NCBI GenBank assembly: GCA_002104945.1
Contig: MCFH01000019.1
Location: forward strand, 466,501 to 530,500
DNA: 64,000 bases
Source of the DNA: Piromyces finnis
Taxonomy: Eukaryota > Neocallimastigomycota > Neocallimastigomycetes > Neocallimastigales > Neocallimastigaceae
Direction of reading: 5' to 3'
Made by a program: the position numbers and the translations under genes. Numbering within the stretch: the stretch's first letter is position 1; every line of letters begins with the position of its first letter. This document shows positions 14,623 through 24,499 of this stretch, piece after piece. The notes under the pieces were generated by a model. The model was not told where the DNA came from, searched no databases, and saw only the letters and a list, made by a program, of their open reading frames with translations.

Positions 14623-14706
14623 CTAGGAACAGAAATCGTATTATACACCAATTTAATTTCATCTGATCAAGTAACAGATATATCCGTTGATTCCGAATCA
14701 AAATAA
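11713..14706 (+). CDS. Seven-TM receptor with solute-binding-protein ectodomain (5 exons)
   Basis: Reconstructed exons are 11713-11758, 11898-12271, 12462-12633, 12838-12981 and 13151-14706. All four introns are GT-AG and the phases join to one 763-residue frame. The protein starts with a signal peptide (MLIRIILSLILLSRIYVVVYG). An ectodomain of about 400 residues resembles extracellular solute-binding proteins: exon 2 joins exon 3 as IIGLPLYLEVGVFYSNK, matching the sugar-binder pattern before KVLLEKYNKTIPQTWNQL. A seven-helix domain follows (about residues 420-666), with a Cys at the top of TM3 (LFKCQTK) and one in loop 2 (NVCKL), the class C GPCR disulfide pattern. The tail has a basic Ser/Arg patch and an Asn run. 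Such receptors are reported as abundant in anaerobic fungi and are thought to sense sugars or amino acids. Convergent with the receptor at 15643-18408. Ligand unknown. Confidence 0.85.
12685..12709. repeat. (TTTG)n in intron
   Basis: Six tetranucleotide units inside the third intron of the plus-strand receptor gene (12634-12837). Slippage repeat. Confidence 0.85.
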
Positions 14707-15044
14707 ATTATATTTAATAAAAAGGAAAAAAAAAAAAAATTAAAATTCATCTCTATTTATATATTTATTCTTAATATTCTTACATACATTATTTATATCG
14801 TAAGTAAATATAAATTTTTAATTTATTATTATTATTATTATTATTATAATTTATATATTAATTTTCATCTTCTTTGTATTTTTTATTTTTATACCTGAAA
14901 ATATATAATAATAATAGTAAATCATTTTTAAGCAATTACCCTTGAATAGTTAAATCAATGGACATTGTTTTTTTTTTTTTTTTTTTTTTAATAGTGAATG
15001 AAACATTAGTAGTGGTTGTTAATATTATATCCCTATAATGTAAC

Positions 15045-15075
<31 letters not shown>

Positions 15076-15262
15076 TTTTCTAATGATTCTATAATTACAT
15101 ATTTATAAAATATATATATGCATATATTCTTGAATTAATAGATTCTAAAGTGTGTCGTCTTTTAGTAATTTATCTAAATAAATAAGGCATTTAATGAAAA
15201 TAAATATATATATATTTTTTTTAATGAAAATGATCATTAAAAAAAAAAAATACTATAATAAA

Positions 15263-15294
<32 letters not shown>

Positions 15295-15642
15295 GTATCC
15301 TATATGCTATATGTATTATACCTTTTTTAAAAATTAATAAAGAAAAAATTTTTAAAATGAAAAAATAATTATAGATATTAAAATGTTTTTTTTTTTTTTT
15401 AAATTTTATTAAAATAACTAAATTCTATAATAAATAAATAATAAATAAAAGAGTGTGAATTGTAGAATACATGAATCGTCGAATCATTGAGAATTTATTG
15501 CACTTTAAAAAATAGAATAAAAAAAGTGTGTTAATTGTCTATTGTCAATCGATAGAAATATAAAATTTTGAAAAAAAAATTTTTTTTTTTTGTTTTTTGT
15601 TTTCTACAGTAATATCATTTTTGTAATTAATAACAAAAGAAA
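14707..15642. other. Convergent spacer between two receptor genes
   Basis: 3' flanks of two tail-to-tail genes, holding T and A runs of about 18-25 bases (near 14970, 15047 and 15268). No gene seen. Confidence 0.6.
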
Positions 15643-16337
15643 TTATTTAAAAAGGAATTTATTTTGTATAGGTAAATCCTTTGAATAATACGAAGTAGCA
15701 TTTTCATTTGTTGGCGAAGAAGAATTAAAAAGTTTCAAATAATTTTTACTATTAAAAGTACTAAAACTTTGACTTTTGTATCTACGATAATTATTACTTG
15801 TAGTATTGTCTATAAATAGATCATCATTCAATTCATTTGAAGTGGTTGTTGTCGTCATCATTGTCGTATCCATGGTGGTCCCTTTGGTATAAGGTAATAA
15901 ATTTTTGAGCCAATCAAAAAAGTTAAATGTATTATTTTTTCTTATAGCAACATACCCAATAAGATCACTATTATTTGAATATTTACTTGTATCAATGGCA
16001 ATTCCCAATTTATTATTATGCTTAATATAATTAATTCTAGTACCAACCAAAATATGGATACAAATACAACAAAGAAGAACGAAAAGTATAGATATAATAA
16101 GAAAGTGGAAAGTATATCCTTTTGTTGATAAATAAATAAAAACTTTTACAAATACAAAGTTAGCAACATTAAAAATAATTATTGCATATATATAGTTGAT
16201 GCTTCCAAATTTTGTTGAAACTCTTCCAGTCTGTATAGCAATAGCTACTAAAGCAATAAACTAAAAGTATTTTTTTTTAATAATTTATTTTATAAAAAAT
16301 TTTTGTAAAAGAAAAGTTTTATATTTTTAATTTTGTT

Positions 16338-16376
<39 letters not shown>

Positions 16377-18408
16377 TATAAATATAAAAAAAAATAAAGA
16401 AAATAAAGAAAAAAGAAATTAGAATATGGATAGTTAATATTTAAAAATGTATATAGAAATATATTAAAAATAAAATAACACATCAAAAATAATAAAAAGG
16501 TTTCCTTACACTAATAAATAAATAAATATCGTCAATACGGTTAATGATTTTATTATTGGCATTAAAACAATAGGGTAAACGAGATTGTACAATATAACCA
16601 AACGACATATAATAAAATTCATCAGATATAAACATAATGACTTTATATATCAAGGTGACTAAAATTACTGAAATGATGATTATAAAGAGACGTTTATTAT
16701 TTAAATCCATCATTGAGACAGTGTCCGATTTAATAATATAATAAATACGAAAAGTGACAGCCAGCATTGGTACAATAATAAAACTTGCAGAAATTATTTC
16801 ATAAACAGATAAAATTTTACATTTTAAAATAAAATAAGGGGGCAGTAACATCAGAGGTTCTATCATACTCATAATATACCCAAAAATAATCATTACACAG
16901 AATATTGGTGAGATGACCTTTATATAAGGATGTTTATTAAACCTGTGTATATAATAGATAACAGATAAGGAATAAAGAATACCGATCGTTGTCACGATAT
17001 AAATAATATTAATATAAAAATCAATTCCGGTAGTGGATAATTCCTTAACATTTTTAAATACTGATATTGTTTCGTCTAACGTGTAATTTCCAGTGATAAA
17101 TTTCTTAATGACACTTGGCAAAAGAAGTCTTGTTTCAAATAAAGGTGGGCTATACCTGGATTGAAAAATGTCCTTTACATAGATTTTATTTAAATATTTT
17201 AGATTTTGACAATTATTTTCGAAATCTTTACAATACGAGGTGAATATTTTGTCATTTTCTACATTAAAATCATAGGTAGGTATACTACCAAAAGTTTTTG
17301 CTCTCAAATATTGTATTTCTTTTGAAGTGAGTTGAAGTGCCACCTCTGTCAATATCTTAGGATCAATCTTACTATGTTTATTAATAACAAGAAATTTTTC
17401 AGTGAGGGTACTAGTATACTTTGGAGGTAAAGTAAAAGCTATGGAAGTATTATAATTCTTGTTAAGGGCATTAAAATGATTATGGTGAGAAGCTTTCCCT
17501 CTAAAAAATAATGTCTCCTTCTTCATAAAGGAAGTATACACGTCATCCAAACTGACCCTAAGAGTTTTATTATAATTATTATCTGTATATGTATTTATAA
17601 AATCTTTAAAAGAATTCAATAGATATTTTGCGGTTCCATTGTAAAAGACGTTATAGAAAGATTCATCCAAATCCTTGGATAAATTATATTTATTATTTGT
17701 ATATTCTAAAAAAAGATTTAATACATCATCTTCATCACCAAGGGCTATATAAAACGGTTCCTTGGATTGAAATCTTGATAGTAATAATAGTTCATCCCAA
17801 GTTAATTTATTCATCATGTCTACAATAGCTTTTGCTTTTTCATTTGTTGTATGATAATATAAATAGTCAAAATCAAGTTCAAAAGGTAAGCCGTATATCT
17901 TATCATCAAGTTTACCATCATTTAGTAGTCTTGCATCATGGTATTCCAAGACACTTTTATCCTTTATAAAAGGTGTCATATCCAATAAATGATCTCTTGT
18001 TGGTGTTCTGCTTTTATAATATAATTCTATACTGTCACATTCTATCAATGCGACATCATTAAATAAATAACGGTCATCTAGAATCATCATATCAATAGTT
18101 GAGTTTCCCCAATGAGTGATAGCTTCTTTTATAAATTCTAAATATTCTGATGTATGATCTATATTGATAGGTAAATATTCATAAAAATAGAGTTCAACCT
18201 TTACATTTTTTAACTCTGGATTATTAACATTATGAGTAGTTAAGTATTCATTTATTAAATCTTCATATTTTTGTTCCCAAGACAAAACATCAAAAGCATT
18301 TTGCATATCAGGTTGTTTTAAAAAAATGGCTATATTTTGAGCATAGACATTGACTAATGAATAAAAAAGTAAAACAAGAGTAGTGAATGTTGTGTAATTA
18401 AATAGCAT
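15643..18408 (-). CDS. Seven-TM receptor with solute-binding-protein ectodomain (2 exons)
   Basis: Exon 1 is 18408-16510, exon 2 is 16260-15643; the 249-base intron has GTAAGG and a TTTTAG-type acceptor, phase 0, giving 838 residues. Signal peptide MLFNYTTFTTLVLLFYSLVNVYAQ. The ectodomain (to about residue 455) contains features of sugar-type solute binders: DDKIYGLPFELDFDYLYYH and NKLTWDELLLLSRFQSKEP. Seven hydrophobic helices follow; helices 1-4 and the start of helix 5 are in exon 1 and the rest in exon 2, so the intron falls within helix 5. The C-tail is Thr/Ser/Asn-rich. The ectodomain is only distantly similar to that of the convergent neighbour at 11713-14706, although the architecture is the same, so the pair is not a fresh duplicate. 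Probably a plasma-membrane nutrient sensor; ligand unknown. Confidence 0.86.
16338..16375. repeat. (GTT)n in intron
   Basis: About 12 GTT units in the intron of the minus-strand receptor; on the transcribed strand this is (AAC)n. Confidence 0.85.
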
Positions 18409-19178
18409 TTTGGTATAATTGATTTAAACTATTTATATTTATGGTTATATACATATTAAGTTGAGTTGGAAAAAAAATGGAATTAGATAAAAAAAAAAAA
18501 AAAACGAAATTACAAATTAATAAGGTTTTATTATTTCAATTGAAAATGTTTTTAGGGTTAATGTCGTTTTATTATAGATATATTTCGCAATATACATTTA
18601 ATGTATATTTAATAATAATGGACTGAAATTGAAATTTTAATTTTTTTTTTCTTTATTATGAATATTATTTATTATTTTCTTTTAAAAAAAGGTAATACTA
18701 TATTTTACACATATATATATATATAAAATACATTTTTGTATTTATTATTTATTTTATTTTTTATTTCATTCTATTGATTTCCCCTTCAAAATGTGAAAAT
18801 GTGAAATGTAAAAAAAAAAAAAAAAAAAAAAAAAGCCAACATGGTGTTTATTTTAAATCCTTTAGAAAAAAAAATTTTTTTTCCACTGAATGATCTACCT
18901 ATAATTTAATATAATTTTAATTAATAAATTTCATTTACAAAACAAAAATTCAAAACAAAAGTTGGAATTTTTAATAATAATTAAAGTTTTCTCTTTTTTT
19001 TTCCATTACACAAAATAATTAAAAAAAATGAATAAAATTGGTAATAAAAGAAGAAATCGTTATTGAATAAAAATAATGGAGAGAGAGTGAATAAAATAGT
19101 CTTTTATTATTATTATTTCTCTTTTTACATTTAATCAACTATGAAATTGTCATGATTAATAATAACCATTTTTACTAT

Positions 19179-19217
<39 letters not shown>

Positions 19218-19420
19218 GGCATCAAATATTTTAAACTTTATTATTAATTTAATTAAAATTATAATACATGTAATATAAAAATTAAAATAAAATAAAAATA
19301 AAAATAAAAAAAATATGTCTAAATAAACACAAATGAATAAAAATTGGGTATAATGTATTCTAGTAATTTTAATTAAAGTAAGAAAGCCACTATCATACTA
19401 AAGTATAATAATTGTATTTG
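18409..19420. other. Spacer between receptor and LINE
   Basis: About 1 kb of AT-rich sequence with a poly(A) tract near 18810 and a T tract of about 36 bases ending near 19214. No gene seen. Confidence 0.6.
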
Positions 19421-22400
19421 ACTTCCAATGGGACACCGAGCCAAAGATCAAAATTTTGTCATGGAACAAAATTATGATCTCCATTGGTTGCGCTGGCCCT
19501 CCTGGCCTGTCTTACTGTTTCTTCAGCATTGACGCTCTTGGATGTTGCTTCAAACCTTTTGAACATTGACCATTGCTGGCCAATAGCAAAAGGCATGATT
19601 TTGGTTAGAAGTTCCGCGGTTACCGTCAAGAATGGTGTTCCTTCATTAGTACCAGATTGAATCTGACGCTTACAAAGTTCTTTCCATTCCCTTGAATTGT
19701 AATTAATATTGTTAAAACTTCTTCCCCCAAGAAGGAATTTAAATATTTCACTGCACACACTAGAATAATCATACACATTAATATTCACCGGATTATTAGA
19801 ACTATTACTATCATTAACTAAATTACTATCTAAATTAGAATTATTATCTTCACTATTGCTATCATTACTAATATTATTATTTCTATTATTGTTATTATTA
19901 CTATTGTTACTATTACTATTGTTATTACTACTATTGTTACTATTACTATTAATGTTATTACTATCTCTACTGATATTAACATTTTCATTATTATTGATAG
20001 GACTATTGGAATTACGTTGACTGAAAAAATTTAATAGCTGGACTATGGAATCATAATGTTTAATACGGATATCTCTAAATGTTGGACAATCTAATAACCA
20101 ATGTTTAATACTTTGATCTCCACACTTGCAACATGGACAGTAGTTAGGACAAACTGGATCAACAAATTTGGCAGCTTTGGCAACTCTAGCATCCAACTTA
20201 TATCCGCTTCTTGCTTTCAATAGCCAGTAGAAGCCATAGGCAAACTCTGGGTATTCATAACATAATTTAATAAAATCTTTAGTTTCACTAAATTTATTAT
20301 CGTCATAATATTGCGCTTTGATTGAATTCCCTTTGAGATCTTTCCAATAAAAGTTTTTAACTGCTTTAACATCTCCATGTTTCTTTAGTTTTTTATCAAG
20401 TGTCCTACTTGATTTGCACCACGTGTATTTTCTAAATTTAGGAATGTAATTGACAAGGTGTGAGATAATACAATTTGAGTTTTTCCATTTGTTAAAACAT
20501 CTAACCTGAGCTAACGCACATTTGGCTGACAATGGAGGAATATTCAAATCTTTTGAAATAGAGTATAAAGATATAAACGATACAGCTTTATGAACTCCGG
20601 CAACCCATCGTATTCCTTTGTTAACATGCTTCTGAGCAATCCTAGACCTAGCTTTGTTGGATCCAAGTAATGGTGCAAAGTATGAAACTCTGCTAATCAC
20701 TTGTGAGTTAAGTACTAGTTTTTTGAAAGGAATAGGAATATTAGGATTTCTTAAGAATTTACTGACTGAGAAAAGCCCTTTCAAAACCTTGTTATTAAGA
20801 GCTTTAATTACTGGTTTAAGGGACAGATTCTTATCAAATGGAACACCAAGATAAGTATAACAATCAGTAGTTGGAATGGGTTGTCCTGCTAAGTAAAATG
20901 TTGGATCTCTCTTGTTCTGATTTTCTATTGATTCAGGACGAATCACCATCGTTGAACATTTCTGGATACCAAATTCCATTTCATTATACAATGCCCATTC
21001 ATTAACTCTTCTAAGCATCTTTTTTAAGCATCCTCTTGTTGGAGCACAAATAACTATATCATCTGCAAAAAGTCCACCACAGCATCGAGTGTCACCTAAA
21101 CTGACTCCTAGATCTTCGCACTCTTTAAATATATCATTAATAAAGAGATTAAAGAGAATAGGAGAAAGAGGGCATCCTTGACGGACTCCTTTCTTCACAT
21201 CAAAAGATTTCGAGAATTGACCATCTAATTTGACATTAGCCTTAGATGTTAAATATAAATTTTTGATGAATTGTAAACTCTTACCTCGGATTCCTAAACA
21301 ATCTAATTTATGGAGAATATTACCGATTGGGACTGAATCGTATGCTTTCCTGAGATCTAAAAAGGCCAAATATGTCTCTTTATTATCTAATTGACGTCTA
21401 CGGCATATTTCTTGGATTGAAATGAAAAGACTGATACTTTCTTCCTTTTTTCGAAAACCAAATTGTTCAGGTCTAATGAAATTATTCTTTAGACCATATT
21501 CTGAAATTCTAGTGGTGACAATTTTGGAAATCAACTTAATACCATTATTGATAAGTGATATACCTCGATAGTTATCACAATCTGTCAAATCTCCCTTCTT
21601 AGGAATAGAAACAATACTGGATTCATTCCATGAGTTGGGGAAGTCTCCATCCCAAATACGGTTAAATAATTTAAGAATAAAATTTAAACCATGAGCGTCA
21701 TTATCTGAAGTGGTATTACCAGAAGAATTATTATCTGTAGCATTATTAGAATCATTACTTGATGGAATTAATGCTTTGTAAAATTCAATTGGAATACCAT
21801 CCGGACCTGATGCTTTATAATTTGGAGTAGAGAGGATAGCTGACTTGACTTCATCAATACTAATATCTTGGTTGATATTCCACTCATCAAGCATAGGAAG
21901 TGAAAAACGTTTATTCGTTGGTTCTTCATACCAATGCTCCAAATCAAGACTTACACCACTTGGATCTGATGCAAGGTTTTCGAAATGATCATGCCACACA
22001 TCTAGTTGTTCTTCCGTAGTAACAACTAATTCTCCATTTTTATTTTTAATTGGTTGAGCAATAAAGAAAGAGTCTTTTCCAATTTTTGCAGTTTTCTTGA
22101 TCCATTTCCAGGCCTTCTTAGGATTATGACTCTTCATATACTCACATCCTGTTTTAATCCAATGAAGATATTCTTGCTTCCTAAATTCATTACATCTTTT
22201 GTGGATGTAATCAATGAGCTTACGGTAGATTTTAATTCTTTTAATAAATTCATCTATATCATAAATTCTTTCTTTTTTAAATCTCTTATACAACTTCATT
22301 TTGATTTTTTGGAGATTAAAAATTTGTTGTGAAATATGAAATGAAGACTTTATAACATTATTTGCTGAAGTAATACTGAGCTCGTCTGCAATTGAAAAAG

Positions 22401-23118
22401 CAGTTGAAGTAAACTCTTTGGAAAGTTCATCTGTAGAAACATTAGGATCGTTGAATTTTGCTGAAAGTATTTGGAATTTATTATGACTGAGAATAGATTC
22501 CTTTTCCTCAATACATTTTAATCTATTCCATTTCAGAATTTTCTTAGGAACATTAAAGTCATTAGAAAAATCTTCCATAGGAATAATTTTACCATTAATA
22601 AGAAGTGGCTTATGGTCTGATACAGGATAAAAATTATTTATAAATGATCCTGAGTGAATAAGATCTTTCATCTTCGAATTGATAAGAGCATGGTCAATGT
22701 CGGAAGATTGTTCACCTCGAGTCCAAGAGATAGTCGACCCTCTAAGCGGAAGAATTTCCCAATCTCCTAATCCATTAGTTGATAACCAGTTGGATAATTT
22801 TACTTTAGACATATTAAAATCACCAACAAGAATCGATGGATGGGATGAATGAGTTTGTAACCACAAGCGAACTTCTAACTTTGCATGATCAACATAGATG
22901 TTGTGATGACTATGAGGCATATAAACATTACCAATCGAGCATTTGAATCTATTCCAAAGACTAAAAGTATAAATAGAAATAATATACTTTCCAGAGAAGT
23001 TTTCAAGTGAGGCTTGACATGAATTATGAAAACCTAAATATAAACCTCTCATTCCCGGAACTGATTCGTCAGCTTTCTTGAAAAAGTGTCTATAGTTTCG
23101 CAAAGTAACACGACAAGG
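19421..23118 (-). mobile_element. LINE (non-LTR retrotransposon), 5'-truncated, open ORF2
   Basis: Minus-strand element with a long intact ORF2 (23103-19459). The 3' end is placed at 19421 because the terminal GGAAGT is shared with the 3' ends of both SINEs in this window. No poly(A) tail is visible. The 5' end is short: the endonuclease domain lacks its first section (the part that normally carries the catalytic Asn and Glu), there is no ORF1, and a TGA closes the frame just upstream. No convincing target-site duplication was found, so the 5' limit is approximate. A second, deleted copy lies at 42197-43182. Confidence 0.88.
19459..23103 (-). CDS. LINE ORF2: endonuclease-reverse transcriptase (N-terminally truncated)
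   Basis: About 1,214 codons without a stop. Order: C-terminal part of an APE-type endonuclease (GDFN at residues 94-97, SDHKPLL at 162-168), a Lys-rich linker, reverse transcriptase with GPDGIP, a motif A (FLDLRKAYD), motif B (GVRQGCPLSPILFN) and motif C FADD at residues 679-682, then a Cys/His knuckle (CPNYCPCCKCG with KHWLLDCP) and an unusual Asn/Ser run of about 60 residues, ending EETVRQARRASATNGDHNFVP. The first codon (TTG) is simply where the frame opens; no ATG precedes residue 18, so this copy probably makes no functional protein, as the start of the endonuclease is gone. Absence of stops in the rest implies a young insertion. RT family assignment (Tad/I/L1-like) needs a tree. Confidence 0.9.
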   Translation of the reverse strand: MRNYRHFFKKADESVPGMRGLYLGFHNSCQASLENFSGKYIISIYTFSLWNRFKCSIGNVYMPHSHHNIYVDHAKLEVRLWLQTHSSHPSILVGDFNMSKVKLSNWLSTNGLGDWEILPLRGSTISWTRGEQSSDIDHALINSKMKDLIHSGSFINNFYPVSDHKPLLINGKIIPMEDFSNDFNVPKKILKWNRLKCIEEKESILSHNKFQILSAKFNDPNVSTDELSKEFTSTAFSIADELSITSANNVIKSSFHISQQIFNLQKIKMKLYKRFKKERIYDIDEFIKRIKIYRKLIDYIHKRCNEFRKQEYLHWIKTGCEYMKSHNPKKAWKWIKKTAKIGKDSFFIAQPIKNKNGELVVTTEEQLDVWHDHFENLASDPSGVSLDLEHWYEEPTNKRFSLPMLDEWNINQDISIDEVKSAILSTPNYKASGPDGIPIEFYKALIPSSNDSNNATDNNSSGNTTSDNDAHGLNFILKLFNRIWDGDFPNSWNESSIVSIPKKGDLTDCDNYRGISLINNGIKLISKIVTTRISEYGLKNNFIRPEQFGFRKKEESISLFISIQEICRRRQLDNKETYLAFLDLRKAYDSVPIGNILHKLDCLGIRGKSLQFIKNLYLTSKANVKLDGQFSKSFDVKKGVRQGCPLSPILFNLFINDIFKECEDLGVSLGDTRCCGGLFADDIVICAPTRGCLKKMLRRVNEWALYNEMEFGIQKCSTMVIRPESIENQNKRDPTFYLAGQPIPTTDCYTYLGVPFDKNLSLKPVIKALNNKVLKGLFSVSKFLRNPNIPIPFKKLVLNSQVISRVSYFAPLLGSNKARSRIAQKHVNKGIRWVAGVHKAVSFISLYSISKDLNIPPLSAKCALAQVRCFNKWKNSNCIISHLVNYIPKFRKYTWCKSSRTLDKKLKKHGDVKAVKNFYWKDLKGNSIKAQYYDDNKFSETKDFIKLCYEYPEFAYGFYWLLKARSGYKLDARVAKAAKFVDPVCPNYCPCCKCGDQSIKHWLLDCPTFRDIRIKHYDSIVQLLNFFSQRNSNSPINNNENVNISRDSNNINSNSNNSSNNNSNSNNSNNNNNRNNNISNDSNSEDNNSNLDSNLVNDSNSSNNPVNINVYDYSSVCSEIFKFLLGGRSFNNINYNSREWKELCKRQIQSGTNEGTPFLTVTAELLTKIMPFAIGQQWSMFKRFEATSKSVNAEETVRQARRASATNGDHNFVP

Positions 23119-23770
23119 ATAATCTTTTTTTACGATTCATCCTCTATTATTTCTTATTATATTTTAAGTTTTTAGTTTTTGTTTACTGGCAATTATCAAA
23201 AAAAAAAAAAGCATGGCCATGATGAGAATACTTTTTGGATAAATTAATTTTATTTGGAGAATTTCATTAATAAAAAAACATTTACACTTTATTTCTTTCA
23301 ATAATCTATTATACATTCTTATTTATTTATTCAATATTGTATCTTTATATATCTTTTAATAATAACAATCATATACACAAAGAAATAATATCAATTACAA
23401 TTACCCACAGAAAGAAAAATAAACAATTACACAAAATAACAAATAATTAATTTCATCATTTTTTTTAAAGATATTTATATTTTAAAAGTTTTTATTATAT
23501 AAAAATTAATAATATTCAATTACTAAAAAAATTATTGATTAGATAATATTGATATATATATATATGGTATGTAAAATATATTTTAAATATATTTACACAA
23601 TAAATTATAAAAAAAAAATTAAAAAATTTCAAAACGACTAATAATCGTTTGCTTTTTTGATATGTTAATTATTGCGAATGTTGATGAAGAATAATTTTTC
23701 AATTATTTCTACAAAAAAAACGATATTGAATTGTTTGATTAAAGGATTAATATATGCTAAATTAGAAAAC
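23119..23770. other. Spacer between LINE and acidic gene C
   Basis: AT-rich, no gene. It holds the 3' flank of gene C. Confidence 0.5.
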
Positions 23771-24499
23771 TTAAACCATAGTAATTTGAGTACGAACACT
23801 TTGTAAACCAGCGCGCTTAGATTTCTTGATGTAATAGAAGACACCAGCAGAAGAAAGAGCAGCGGCACCAGCAAGACCACTAGCAACCTTTCCACTAGTA
23901 GAAAGACCTTCATCTTCATCATCAGAAGTAACATCATTGGCATTAGCACTGTCAATACCATCAACTTGGTCAATACCATCAGCATTACCGTAATCATCAG
24001 AAGCTTCACCATCATCTACAACATCTTGTGGGTTGACATCAGCATTATCAATTTGATCAATTTGATCAGTGCTTCCATAATCATCTGAAGCTTCACCGTT
24101 GTCAACATTTTGACCGCTAATACCTTCAGCACTTGGTGGAGTAACACCAGTGTTGTCAGAGTATGGTGGGACTGAATCAACACTTGGATTAGTGTTAACA
24201 GAATCAGTAACTGGGTTAGAGTTAACAGAGTCCATAGATGGTGGTGGAATAGAATCAGTAGTTGGGACATTGTTATCAACAGATGGGAAAGATGGTGGAA
24301 CAATAACTGGAGTTTCTGGAGCTTCTGGAGTTTCTACTGGAGCCATGTTGGTATCAATTTCTGGTTCAGAACTTTCTCCAAAACCATCTTCAAGTCCAAC
24401 ACCACTAATGTTGTCTTCAATATCAGAAACATCTAAACCGTTACCTAAAGTTAAGGTAAGAGTGGCAGCTAATAATAATAAAGCGTTGTAGAATTTCAT
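23771..24499 (-). CDS. Acidic type I membrane protein, family member C
   Basis: 242 residues, single exon. Signal peptide MKFYNALLLLAATLTLTLG; then a Pro/Ser/Thr/Val-rich section (about residues 50-130, with reiterated VDSVPP- and SVNTNP-like units), then the family repeat GEASDDYG twice (GEASDDYGSTDQIDQIDNAD and GEASDDYGNADGIDQVDGID). The membrane helix (SGLAGAAALSSAGVFYYI) shares LSSAGVF with members A and B; the stop-transfer is KKSKR and the tail ends LQSVRTQITMV. With member D it forms a subgroup defined by the GLQSVRTQ tail. Unlike A, B and E it has no AAAACTATTAACTAA element that I can find. The Pro-rich stretch may act as an O-glycosylated spacer. Function unknown. Confidence 0.86.
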   Translation of the reverse strand: MKFYNALLLLAATLTLTLGNGLDVSDIEDNISGVGLEDGFGESSEPEIDTNMAPVETPEAPETPVIVPPSFPSVDNNVPTTDSIPPPSMDSVNSNPVTDSVNTNPSVDSVPPYSDNTGVTPPSAEGISGQNVDNGEASDDYGSTDQIDQIDNADVNPQDVVDDGEASDDYGNADGIDQVDGIDSANANDVTSDDEDEGLSTSGKVASGLAGAAALSSAGVFYYIKKSKRAGLQSVRTQITMV

